DNA from: Chloroflexota bacterium
GTDB taxonomy: Bacteria; Chloroflexota; Dehalococcoidia; Dehalococcoidales; RBG-16-60-22
DNA: 5,153 bases
Assembly (NCBI GenBank): GCA_022574315.1
Contig: JACZSH010000100.1
Location: 1-5,153 of the forward strand
Direction of reading: 5' to 3'
The notes beneath the pieces are model-generated. The model had not been told where the DNA came from. It ran no database searches and saw only the letters and a program-made list of their open reading frames with translations. Within the stretch, counting starts at the first letter, position 1. Each line of letters starts with the position of its first letter. The translations under genes and the position numbers were made by a program. Positions 1 through 5,153 of this stretch are shown in pieces.

Positions 1-1008
1 CAGCAGTTCATCAAGATGTACCCCCGCATGGGCGAGATACTGCATCTACTGGGGTCCAGCAGCCTGATGGCCCTGCCGATAATGCTCCGCTACGATTACA
101 GTAAACAGATTGCTCTGGGGTCGATTATGGCCGGGGGCGGCCTGGGGACGCTGATTCCGCCCAGTATCGTCTTCGTTGTCTACGGGATGGTTACCGGGGC
201 TTCAGTGGGCCAGCTGTTCATGGGTGGGGTGTTCCCGGGGCTGCTGCTTTCTTTAAGCTACTGTGGTTATGTCGTGATCAGGGCGATGATCAATCCAAAG
301 CTGGCGCCACCGGCGCCTCCGGAGGAGACACAGATTCCATTTTTACAGAAGCTGGCCTTAGCTAAAGGTCTCATCCTGCCGGTGCTTATTATTATTATGG
401 TACTGGGCTCGATTTATGCCGGGCTGGCGACCCCGACCGAGGCCGGTGCGGTGGGCAGTATCGGCGCTTTTCTCTCTGCCATGGTTTACCGCAAGTTCAA
501 CTGGAAAATGGTTAAAGAATCGGCCTACCAGACTATTGAGGCTACCTGCATGATGGCCTGGCTGGCTTTTGGTTCACTTTCGCTGGTCTCAGTGTACGGG
601 CTGGCGGGCGGTACGGAGTTTATCAAGACGATAATGCTGGCATTGCCGGTGAGTCCGCTGGGCATAATTGTGGTTATGATGCTGATAATTATCTTCCTGG
701 GGATGATTATCGACTGGCTGGGCATCCTGTTCCTGACGATACCTCTGTTTATCCCCATCGTGATCGCGCTGGGTTTTGACCCGGTGTGGTTCGGCGTCCT
801 TTTCGTGATGAATATCCAGATGGCGTACATGTCACCACCCTTCGGCCAGGGGATGTTCTACGTGAAAGGAGTAGCCCCTCCCGAAATAAGCATGTTGGAT
901 ATCGTGAAGTCGGTCTGGCCGTTCCTGGGGATTCAGTTTGCCGCCTTGATGCTGGTCGTCTTTTTCCCTCAGATAGCCCTGTGGCTGCCGCATAGAATGA
1001 TAGGGTAA
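1..1008 (+). CDS. TRAP transporter large permease (DctM family), 5'-truncated
   Basis: This is the membrane channel subunit of a tripartite ATP-independent periplasmic transporter, which uses an ion gradient to import organic acids delivered by a DctP-type binding protein. The reading frame is open from the first base, so the gene starts outside the window. 335 codons are visible against about 425-450 in the family, so roughly 100 N-terminal residues are missing. Counting from the first visible codon, family signatures are the GGGLGTLIPPS loop (about 45-55), YAGLATPTEAGAVG (139-152), FLGMIIDWLG (232-241) and YMSPPFGQG followed by a KGVAP stretch (276-293). Long hydrophobic helices separate them. 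The SPPFGQGMFYVKGVAP region resembles the large-permease group annotated as mannitol/chloroaromatic type (COG4664), from memory. The gene ends in an in-frame tandem stop (TAATAA, 1006-1011). The DctP and DctQ genes are probably upstream. The substrate cannot be read from this subunit. The family call is firm. Confidence 0.93.
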   Translation, partial: QQFIKMYPRMGEILHLLGSSSLMALPIMLRYDYSKQIALGSIMAGGGLGTLIPPSIVFVVYGMVTGASVGQLFMGGVFPGLLLSLSYCGYVVIRAMINPKLAPPAPPEETQIPFLQKLALAKGLILPVLIIIMVLGSIYAGLATPTEAGAVGSIGAFLSAMVYRKFNWKMVKESAYQTIEATCMMAWLAFGSLSLVSVYGLAGGTEFIKTIMLALPVSPLGIIVVMMLIIIFLGMIIDWLGILFLTIPLFIPIVIALGFDPVWFGVLFVMNIQMAYMSPPFGQGMFYVKGVAPPEISMLDIVKSVWPFLGIQFAALMLVVFFPQIALWLPHRMIG

Positions 1009-1050
1009 TAATTCAAGGTAGACGAAGGGAGGGTGGTGGAATCTCCCTGG

Positions 1051-1079
1051 TAGACGTGTGTCCGAGTATAAGATAAAAT
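1051..1079 (+). promoter_or_regulatory. Candidate sigma70-type promoter before the corrinoid gene
   Basis: A -35-like TAGACG (1051-1056, 4 of 6 consensus bases) lies exactly 17 bases before a -10-like TAAAAT (1074-1079, 5 of 6). Initiation would fall near 1086, about 48 bases before the corrinoid protein start and at the foot of the stem-loop at 1086-1115. This would let the methyltransferase genes be transcribed separately from the TRAP genes. The evidence is base matching only, and such matches occur by chance in AT-rich gaps. Confidence 0.4.
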
Positions 1080-1085
1080 TAAGTG

Positions 1086-1115
1086 AGCACATGCGCCGGA
1101 ATATGGCGCATTGCT
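1086..1115 (+). promoter_or_regulatory. Strong stem-loop in the 5' leader of the corrinoid gene
   Basis: AGCA (1086-1089) and ATGCGCC (1091-1097) pair with GGCGCAT (1105-1111) and TGCT (1112-1115). This gives an 11-bp stem with one bulged C at 1090 and a 7-base loop. It ends two bases before the Shine-Dalgarno at 1118. Only three T follow the stem and then a G-rich stretch, so it does not look like a standard intrinsic terminator. It could stabilise the 5' end of the mRNA, mark a processing point, or influence translation by stacking close to the ribosome binding site. The structure is seen in the sequence; the role is inferred. Confidence 0.55.
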
Positions 1116-1117
1116 TT

Positions 1118-1124
1118 GGAGGGG
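1118..1124 (+). promoter_or_regulatory. Shine-Dalgarno deciding the corrinoid protein start
   Basis: GGAGGGG lies 9 bases before the ATG at 1134. The frame is also open from a GTG at 1083, which would add 17 residues. That start has no good ribosome binding site, and its first codons would lie in the stem-loop. The ATG at 1134 gives the family's usual length and N-terminus. Confidence 0.85.
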
Positions 1125-1133
1125 TGGTTCAAG

Positions 1134-1772
1134 ATGTTTGATCTGAACACGATTAAAGAGAGTATCATCAGCGGCAACCTGAGTCAGGCCGAAGAGCTGA
1201 CACAGTCGGCGCTGGAGGCGGGAGTTACCGCCAAGGAGATACTGGATGGGAGCCTGGTGCCGGCGCTGGACGAGGTAGGCAGGAAGTTCCAGGCGGGCGA
1301 GTATTTCTTTCCGGAACTGCTGGTGGCCGGAGAGGCGACCAGGGTGGCCATGGAGCGTTTGAAGCCGGAGCTGTCCCGGAGCGGCGCGCCGACCATGGGC
1401 AAGTACGCCATAGGGACGGTGAAGGGTGATATCCACGATATTGGCAAGAATATCGTCATTATGATGCTGGAGGGGAACGGATGGGAGGTGACCGACCTGG
1501 GGACGGACGTATCCACCGAGAAATTCTGCGAAGTCGTCAAGGAAGGGGACTATAAGATACTGGGTCTTTCCGCTCTGCTGACAACGACCATACCCCGCCT
1601 GGCGGAAACGATGGATGCCCTGAAGGAAGGCGGGTTGAGGGAAAAAGTAAAGGTGATGGTGGGTGGCGTTTCAATTAACCAGGAATACGCCGACCAGATA
1701 GGGGCGGATGCCTATGGTAAGGATGCTTTTGAGGCGGTGATTAAAGCCAGGGCGCTGGCAGGAAAATCTTAG
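1134..1772 (+). CDS. Methyltransferase cognate corrinoid protein (B12-binding)
   Basis: This is a small cytoplasmic corrinoid protein of the MtaC/MtbC/MttC/MtvC type. It shuttles a methyl group by cycling its cobalt between Co(I) and methyl-Co(III), between a substrate-specific methyltransferase and a second methyltransferase. Its 212 residues match the family length of about 210-215. Residues 1-85 form the helical methionine-synthase-like cap domain (ending around FFPELLVAGEATRVAMERLKP). Residues 90-205 form the Rossmann-like B12-binding domain. The key motif GDIHDIGKN (98-106) carries D99-x-H101-x-x-G104, where His101 is the expected lower cobalt ligand. GLSALLTTT (144-152) and VGGV (176-179) are the nucleotide-tail binding S-x-L and GG segments. 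The next gene, a UroD-fold methyltransferase, follows closely and is the likely partner. The exact methyl donor cannot be read from this protein, so no specific gene symbol is given. Confidence 0.95.
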   Translation: MFDLNTIKESIISGNLSQAEELTQSALEAGVTAKEILDGSLVPALDEVGRKFQAGEYFFPELLVAGEATRVAMERLKPELSRSGAPTMGKYAIGTVKGDIHDIGKNIVIMMLEGNGWEVTDLGTDVSTEKFCEVVKEGDYKILGLSALLTTTIPRLAETMDALKEGGLREKVKVMVGGVSINQEYADQIGADAYGKDAFEAVIKARALAGKS

Positions 1773-1777
1773 GGGAG
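1772..1777 (+). promoter_or_regulatory. Shine-Dalgarno overlapping the corrinoid stop codon
   Basis: GGGGAG begins on the last base of the corrinoid gene's TAG stop (1770-1772). It directly abuts the ATG at 1778, which is too close for normal use, but lies 9 bases before the ATG at 1787. This favours 1787 as the real start and suggests that ribosomes ending the corrinoid gene reinitiate on the methyltransferase. Confidence 0.7.
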
Positions 1778-1786
1778 ATGGCTGGA

Positions 1787-2872
1787 ATGAACGGTTTAGA
1801 AAGGTTAAAAAGGGTACTAAGGCGGGAAGAACCGGACAGGGTACCTCATTTTGAGTTCATGGTCCATGAGAAAGTGAGGAACGCCATCAAGCCGGGCCTG
1901 TCCCTGGAGGACTTTTATGAGTTCATGGATGCTGACGGGATAGGGGTGGGCGATAAAAGTGCCGCCAAGTGCTATACCGTGGTGGATGAGGCAAAGCGGA
2001 TTTACCGCGACCAGTGGGGCGCCCTGGTAAAGTTTTCCGAGGAAGCGGCCGGGATACCCTTTGAACCGGTGATAAAATCGGAGAGCGATTGGGAGAACTA
2101 CGTCGTGCCGGACCCCGATGAGGACTGGCGATATGATAACGTGAGGAAAATGGTGAAGAGGTTCAAGGGTGAGAGGGGTATCTTCTGCGGAGTGACCGAC
2201 GTGTTCGATATCGTTAAAGAGAGCTTCCTGGGGGATATCCCCATGTTTACCGAAATGATAAGGAACCCGGCGCGGGTGCACCGGATGTGCCAGGTGGTGC
2301 TCGACTACCAGCTGAGGTACGTGGAGAACTGCCGGGCGGCGGGGGCCGACCTGTTTTACATCAACGGCGACTACGCGGTGACCGCCGGGCCGATGGTATC
2401 GCCCAAGATGGCCGCCGAATTTTTCATGCCTTACCTGAAGCCGTTAGTGACCCGTGTCCACGAACTGGGGTCGATGTGCATCAAGCACAGTGACGGACTG
2501 CTCTGGTCCCTGTTCGACCAGATAATTGAAACCGGGGTGGACGGAATACACCCGATTGATCCCGAGGCGGGCATGGATATGGGAGAGGCAAAGGCAAAGT
2601 ACGGCGATAAAATCTGCCTGCTGGGTAACGTTGACTGCGGGCCGCTGCTTACCTGGGGAACCGCGGCAGAGGTGCGGGAGACGACCCGGGAATGCCTCCG
2701 GAAGGGCGGTAAGGGTGGCGGGCTTATCTGCATGTCGAGCAACTCCATCCACAGCGGGGTGAACCCGGAGAATTACGTGGCCATGGTGGAGATAATACAC
2801 GAGTACGGCAAATATCCTCTTGAGGACCATCTCGATAACCTGGTGGTACCGGGTAGCGGAAAATGGTCCTGA
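1787..2872 (+). CDS. UroD-fold corrinoid methyltransferase (MtaA/CmuA/O-demethylase MT I-like)
   Basis: This is a cytoplasmic protein of the uroporphyrinogen decarboxylase superfamily (PF01208), here most likely a methyltransferase working with the adjacent corrinoid protein. Its 361 residues (364 if it starts at 1778) are a usual length. The N-terminus LERLKRVLRREEPDRVP (4-20) is typical of the methyltransferase branch. The RQAGRY-type motif of the haem enzyme HemE is absent. The barrel continues through FYINGDYAVTAGPMVSPKM (190-208), CIKHSDG (231-237), GVDGIHPIDPEAGMDM (250-265), LLGNVD (278-283) and GGLICMSSNSIHSGVNPEN (311-329). MtaA-type enzymes bind zinc with H-x-C...C. Here the equivalent positions read H234-S-D236 and S318-N-S320, so metal binding must differ or use D236, H322 or C315. 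The HSDG form is common in uncharacterised UroD-like proteins. Known O-demethylase methyltransferase I enzymes for methoxylated aromatics also fall in this superfamily. The substrate is unknown; a catalytic partner role is inferred mainly from the neighbour. Confidence 0.85.
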   Translation: MNGLERLKRVLRREEPDRVPHFEFMVHEKVRNAIKPGLSLEDFYEFMDADGIGVGDKSAAKCYTVVDEAKRIYRDQWGALVKFSEEAAGIPFEPVIKSESDWENYVVPDPDEDWRYDNVRKMVKRFKGERGIFCGVTDVFDIVKESFLGDIPMFTEMIRNPARVHRMCQVVLDYQLRYVENCRAAGADLFYINGDYAVTAGPMVSPKMAAEFFMPYLKPLVTRVHELGSMCIKHSDGLLWSLFDQIIETGVDGIHPIDPEAGMDMGEAKAKYGDKICLLGNVDCGPLLTWGTAAEVRETTRECLRKGGKGGGLICMSSNSIHSGVNPENYVAMVEIIHEYGKYPLEDHLDNLVVPGSGKWS

Positions 2873-2875
2873 TTG

Positions 2876-2884
2876 TGCTAGAAT
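2876..2884 (+). promoter_or_regulatory. Weak extended -10 promoter candidate before the LarA-like gene
   Basis: TGCTAGAAT is an extended -10 form (TG-n-TAGAAT, hexamer 2879-2884) in a 44-base gap (2873-2916) that is about 73% A+T, against GC-rich coding on both sides. Initiation would fall near 2891, leaving room for the Shine-Dalgarno-like AGAGGG (2903-2908), 8 bases before the ATG at 2917. No convincing -35 is present at 16-18 bases. It may supplement read-through from the methyltransferase genes. Confidence 0.3.
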
Positions 2885-2916
2885 ATATAAGTAAATAAAA
2901 CAAGAGGGTATGGTTT

Positions 2917-4194
2917 ATGATTATAAACGTACCGCAGATGCCCTGGTATGGGGATACCGAGCTGGCACTGGAGTTTCCCGATTCGTGGGACGTGACCACC
3001 TGCCGGATGAGCGGGCAGGACACACCCAAAATCGGCGACAAAGAAATACGAGCTGCGTTTGACAACCCAATCGGCACGCCGCGCATCGCCGAACTGGCGA
3101 AGGGTAAGAAAGACGTGGTTATTCTTTTTGACGATCTTACCCGGCCAACCAAGACGGCCGAACTGGTGCCTTACGTTCTTGAGGAACTCAAGGAAGGCGG
3201 CATCAGGGACGAAAACATACGGTTTATAGCGGCGCTCGGTGCCCACGGCGTGATGAGGCTGATGGACTACGTGCAGAAACTGGGACTGGATGTTGTCCAG
3301 AAGTATCCGGTCTACAACCATAATCCTTACGAAAATTGCACCTACCTGGGGAAGACGGCGCACGGCATCGAGGTCTCGGTGAACAGCGAGTTCATGGCCT
3401 GCGACCTGAAGATTGCCCTGGGCGGGCTGGTACCACACCCGACCGCCGGGTTCGGCGGGGGCGGTAAGATGGTACTGCCCGGCGTCTGCAGCATCGACAC
3501 GATACTCGCCAATCACGGCGGCCTGGGCGAAATGTCCGAAGACAAGAATATGAAACTGAACGCCTGGGGTAATGTGGAAGATAACCTGATGCGACAGGAC
3601 ATCGAGGAAATAGCCAGGATGGCCGGGCTGGATGTCTCGGTGAATGCGGTGATGAACCTGTCCCGGGATACGGTGGCCGTGTTTGTCGGCGACCTGGTGG
3701 CGGCGCACCGGGCGGGAGTCAAGGTGGCGCGGAAGCATTACGCCACGCCGGTGCCGGCAGCCGCCGAGGTGGTGGTGGCTAACGCTTATGCCAAAGCCAA
3801 CGAGGCGGCGATAGCGGTGGAGACGGGGCGCAAGCTGCTCAAGGAAGAGGGCGGCGACCTGATAGTCACCTGCAATATCCCCGAGGGACAAATCTGCCAT
3901 TACCTGGCGCGGAGTTTCGGTAAAAAGATCGGGGGCAGGCTGTACGGGGTGCGGACGGCACTGCCGGAGAGGGTGAAGCGGATGATAGTGCTCGGCCCGT
4001 ACATGGACCGGGTGGGGCTGGACTGGCTGGGGCCGCAGGACCAGATTATCATCATCAACAGCTGGCCGGAAATAATCGACCTGCTGAAGCAAAGTCACGG
4101 TGACGGCACGAAGGTGTCCGTTATCCCCGACGCCACCATTCAGTATTTTCCCCAGCTGGAGAGGGGCAAGACGGAAATCTTCCCGGCCGACTAG
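2917..4194 (+). CDS. LarA-like nickel-pincer (DUF2088) enzyme, probable 2-hydroxy acid racemase/epimerase
   Basis: This is a cytoplasmic enzyme of the lactate racemase family, which uses a nickel-pincer nucleotide (NPN) to racemise or epimerise 2-hydroxy acids by hydride transfer. Its 425 residues match LarA (about 425). The N-terminal DUF2088 domain spans about 10-215. FDDLTRP (71-77) matches the D-x-T-R-P signature. H110 (in ALGAH), H174 (VPHPTAGFGGGG), K184 (cofactor anchoring lysine) and H200 (ILANHGG) match the H108, H174, K184 and H200 that I recall for Lactobacillus plantarum LarA. The HRP after the first histidine has become HGV. The LarA substrate segment YPLDQNIYQAVK is replaced by YAKANEAAIAVE (291-302), so the substrate-contacting Gln and Lys become I299 and E302. 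A substrate other than lactate is therefore likely. No larB, larC or larE lies nearby, so the cofactor must be made elsewhere. The start has AGAGGG 8 bases upstream; an ATG at 2910 is out of frame. The gene sits 44 bases after the methyltransferase and is followed by a terminator. Confidence 0.9.
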   Translation: MIINVPQMPWYGDTELALEFPDSWDVTTCRMSGQDTPKIGDKEIRAAFDNPIGTPRIAELAKGKKDVVILFDDLTRPTKTAELVPYVLEELKEGGIRDENIRFIAALGAHGVMRLMDYVQKLGLDVVQKYPVYNHNPYENCTYLGKTAHGIEVSVNSEFMACDLKIALGGLVPHPTAGFGGGGKMVLPGVCSIDTILANHGGLGEMSEDKNMKLNAWGNVEDNLMRQDIEEIARMAGLDVSVNAVMNLSRDTVAVFVGDLVAAHRAGVKVARKHYATPVPAAAEVVVANAYAKANEAAIAVETGRKLLKEEGGDLIVTCNIPEGQICHYLARSFGKKIGGRLYGVRTALPERVKRMIVLGPYMDRVGLDWLGPQDQIIIINSWPEIIDLLKQSHGDGTKVSVIPDATIQYFPQLERGKTEIFPAD

Positions 4195-4201
4195 AGCGAG
4201 C

Positions 4202-4257
4202 AACGCCATCCCGGGGACAGCATGACTTGGTTCCAGGATGGCGTTTTCTTTGTCTTT
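4202..4257 (+). terminator. Rho-independent terminator after the LarA-like gene
   Basis: AACGCCATCC (4202-4211) pairs perfectly with GGATGGCGTT (4236-4245). After one C/A mismatch the stem can extend by two G-C and two G-U pairs inside the loop. It is followed by a T-rich tail (4244-4257, interrupted by C and G). It starts 7 bases after the stop codon at 4192-4194 and closes the + strand unit. Read from the other strand there is no T tail, so it probably does not terminate the convergent gene. The tail overlaps the stop codon of that gene. Confidence 0.8.
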
Positions 4258-5089
4258 AAGAGACCGTCTGGCCGACCAGTGATTTCATCTCCTCGATACC
4301 AGCTTTTAACTTGTCCACGTTATTGTTGATGACGTAACCGAGCATGAAAAGCCGGTAGCCTTCCTTAGCCCATTTTGCCAGGCCCCCGGGGGCAATGCCG
4401 CCGATACCGGCGACCTTGCCGGTCTCCTGGCAGATACGGGCAATCTGTCTCAGCTTGTCCTCAACAATGTCGGTGGCGACCAGCTCCGACCGCAGGGCGG
4501 TGGGAGAGATGCCGCCGATATCTAGGACGAGGTCGTTGGCGCCGACGATGGTGCCGGTGACCCCTTCCAGGTTGAGGATATGGCGCAGGTTGCCGATGCC
4601 TTTCACCGATTCCGTCTGGGGGAAGAGCACCATGTTGTCGTTGACGTAGCCGGTGATGGTGAGGAGGGGCATCTCGGCGGGGTTCTGCCCGTCCAGCAGA
4701 TAAGGGCTCATGCCAATGCCGGCGCCGCGGTGTCCGATGGGCGGGAAATACGACTGGTTGACGGCGTATAAGGCTTCTTCCACGGTATCGGTGCCGGGCA
4801 CCATCATGCCGTTGACGCCGGCATCCAGGTAGCAGCGGAAGTTAGCCCACTTTTCTTCCGGCCGGAGCAGAATGGGAATCTCCAGTTCGCGGGAGACACG
4901 GATATATTCAAAGATGGTCTCCTTGTTGACCAGGCTGTGCTCGTTTTCCATCATGATGAAGTCATAGCCGAAGTCCTTGAGCGCCTGCACCGTTTTATCC
5001 GGGTCGTTGCCGGGGCCGATGGTCTGTCCGTAGACCAGCTCACCCGCCTGAAGTCGCTGCTTAAAGTTAAGAGTTACGTTGGTTGCCAT
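4256..5089 (-). CDS. HpcH/HpaI aldolase family protein
   Basis: This is a class II, metal-dependent aldolase-fold (TIM barrel) protein of the HpcH/HpaI/GarL family. Members typically cleave 4-hydroxy-2-oxo acids to pyruvate (or a related oxo acid) and an aldehyde in the cytoplasm. At 277 residues it is slightly longer than the usual 250-265. Expected catalytic residues are present: H51 in ENEHS (48-52), R76 in PILLRPE (72-78), Q158-x-E160 in LFPQTES (155-161) and D186 in VGANDL (182-187). E160 and D186 are the metal ligands by analogy with E149 and D175 of E. coli HpcH, and the spacing is nearly the same. LDAGVNGMMVP (88-98) and YFPPIGHRGAG (114-124) are further family signatures. The start at 5089 is chosen because GGGAGG lies 5 bases upstream; an ATG at 5146 would add 19 residues with no family counterpart. 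It converges on the LarA-like gene with 61 bases between stops, so it is a separate unit. The substrate is unknown; a related sugar-acid or malyl/citramalyl-type lyase is possible but less likely. Confidence 0.9.
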   Translation of the reverse strand: MATNVTLNFKQRLQAGELVYGQTIGPGNDPDKTVQALKDFGYDFIMMENEHSLVNKETIFEYIRVSRELEIPILLRPEEKWANFRCYLDAGVNGMMVPGTDTVEEALYAVNQSYFPPIGHRGAGIGMSPYLLDGQNPAEMPLLTITGYVNDNMVLFPQTESVKGIGNLRHILNLEGVTGTIVGANDLVLDIGGISPTALRSELVATDIVEDKLRQIARICQETGKVAGIGGIAPGGLAKWAKEGYRLFMLGYVINNNVDKLKAGIEEMKSLVGQTVS

Positions 5090-5094
5090 GAAAT

Positions 5095-5100
5095 CCTCCC
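5095..5100 (-). promoter_or_regulatory. Shine-Dalgarno deciding the aldolase start
   Basis: On the minus strand GGGAGG lies 5 bases before the ATG at 5089-5087. This supports the shorter 277-residue product over the upstream ATG at 5146. Confidence 0.8.
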
Positions 5101-5102
5101 GT

Positions 5103-5130
5103 ATTATATTTTTCAGGTTTTGCCCTGAAA
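5103..5130 (-). promoter_or_regulatory. TATAAT box with adjacent perfect inverted repeat, upstream of the aldolase
   Basis: On the minus strand a perfect TATAAT occupies 5108-5103. Immediately upstream is a perfect inverted repeat, TTTCAGG and CCTGAAA (5130-5124 and 5117-5111) around a 6-base spacer. A -35-like CTTTCA (3 of 6) lies 17 bases before the TATAAT, so the repeat would fill the promoter spacer, a classic operator position. A caution is that initiation 6-7 bases after this -10 would fall inside the Shine-Dalgarno (5100-5095), so the TATAAT may not be the used -10. The repeat may still be a regulator site or an RNA hairpin. The rest of 5131-5153 shows nothing recognisable. Confidence 0.4.
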
Positions 5131-5153
5131 GTACCCCTGCCGCCACCCACAGA

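Noticed and set aside
1017..1056. Direct repeat GGTAGACG at 1017-1024 and 1049-1056, and a 6-bp stem pairing 1026-1031 with 1043-1048.
   Set aside because: Eight bases repeated twice and a 6-bp stem with an 11-base loop and no T tail are within chance for a gap of this size. They do not form a terminator.
1083..1133. A GTG start at 1083 that would extend the corrinoid protein by 17 residues.
   Set aside because: No ribosome binding site precedes it, and its first codons would fall within the stem-loop. The ATG at 1134 has a strong Shine-Dalgarno and gives the family's normal length.
1009..1133. A cobalamin riboswitch before the corrinoid gene.
   Set aside because: The gap is only about 125 bases, and I see no B12-box-like conserved core. 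The visible structure is a simple hairpin.
969..1436. A 155-codon minus-strand frame across the TRAP/corrinoid junction.
   Set aside because: It overlaps two well-supported genes and the leader hairpin, shows no family motif, and has the composition of an antisense shadow.
1787..2872. Annotation as HemE, the haem-pathway uroporphyrinogen decarboxylase.
   Set aside because: The N-terminal RQAGRY-type motif is missing, and the gene directly follows a corrinoid protein gene, which points to the methyltransferase branch of the superfamily.
2878..4209. A 443-codon open frame on the minus strand opposite the LarA-like gene.
   Set aside because: It lies almost exactly antisense to a gene with intact catalytic motifs. 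Its product is unusually rich in His, Arg, Gln and Pro, as expected from the complement of GC-rich codons, and it matches no family I recognise.
5090..5146. An upstream ATG at 5146 extending the aldolase by 19 residues.
   Set aside because: The extension would cover the inverted repeat, TATAAT and Shine-Dalgarno. The ATG at 5089 has a well-placed GGGAGG and matches the family N-terminus better.

Overview
The window holds five genes from what looks like an anaerobic, corrinoid-dependent catabolic locus. Four lie on the + strand: the 3' part of a TRAP-transporter large permease (DctM type), a small methyltransferase corrinoid protein, a UroD-fold methyltransferase, and a LarA/DUF2088 nickel-pincer racemase-like enzyme. 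They are followed by a rho-independent terminator. Converging on them from the - strand is an HpcH/HpaI-family aldolase.

Layout: 1-1008 TRAP permease, cut by the left edge. 1009-1133 is a non-coding gap with a sigma70-like promoter candidate (1051-1079) and a strong stem-loop (1086-1115) just before the Shine-Dalgarno of the next gene. 1134-1772 is the corrinoid protein, and 1787-2872 (or from 1778) the methyltransferase, tightly spaced and probably translationally coupled. 2873-2916 is a very AT-rich gap with a weak extended -10 candidate. 2917-4194 is the LarA-like gene and 4202-4257 its terminator. 4256-5089 (minus) is the aldolase. 5090-5153 is the aldolase's upstream region, with a TATAAT box and a perfect 7-bp inverted repeat.

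How the genes may work together (inference): a TRAP system imports an organic acid. The UroD-fold enzyme moves a methyl group from a methoxylated or other methylated substrate to Co(I) of the corrinoid protein, for onward transfer to tetrahydrofolate or another acceptor. The LarA-like enzyme acts on a 2-hydroxy acid, and the aldolase could cleave a 4-hydroxy-2-oxo acid. The methyl-to-folate transferase (MtrH-like), the corrinoid reductive activator (RamA/RACE-like), the nickel-pincer cofactor genes (larB/C/E) and the DctP/DctQ subunits are not in the window.

Organism: a strict anaerobe is suggested by the corrinoid methyl-transfer pair and the nickel-pincer enzyme. The gene mix, moderately high GC, and frequent AGG (Arg) and ATA (Ile) codons would fit sediment Dehalococcoidia (Chloroflexota). 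Syntrophic Firmicutes or deltaproteobacterial lineages cannot be excluded. No RNA genes, CRISPR arrays, insertion sequences or tandem repeats were seen.
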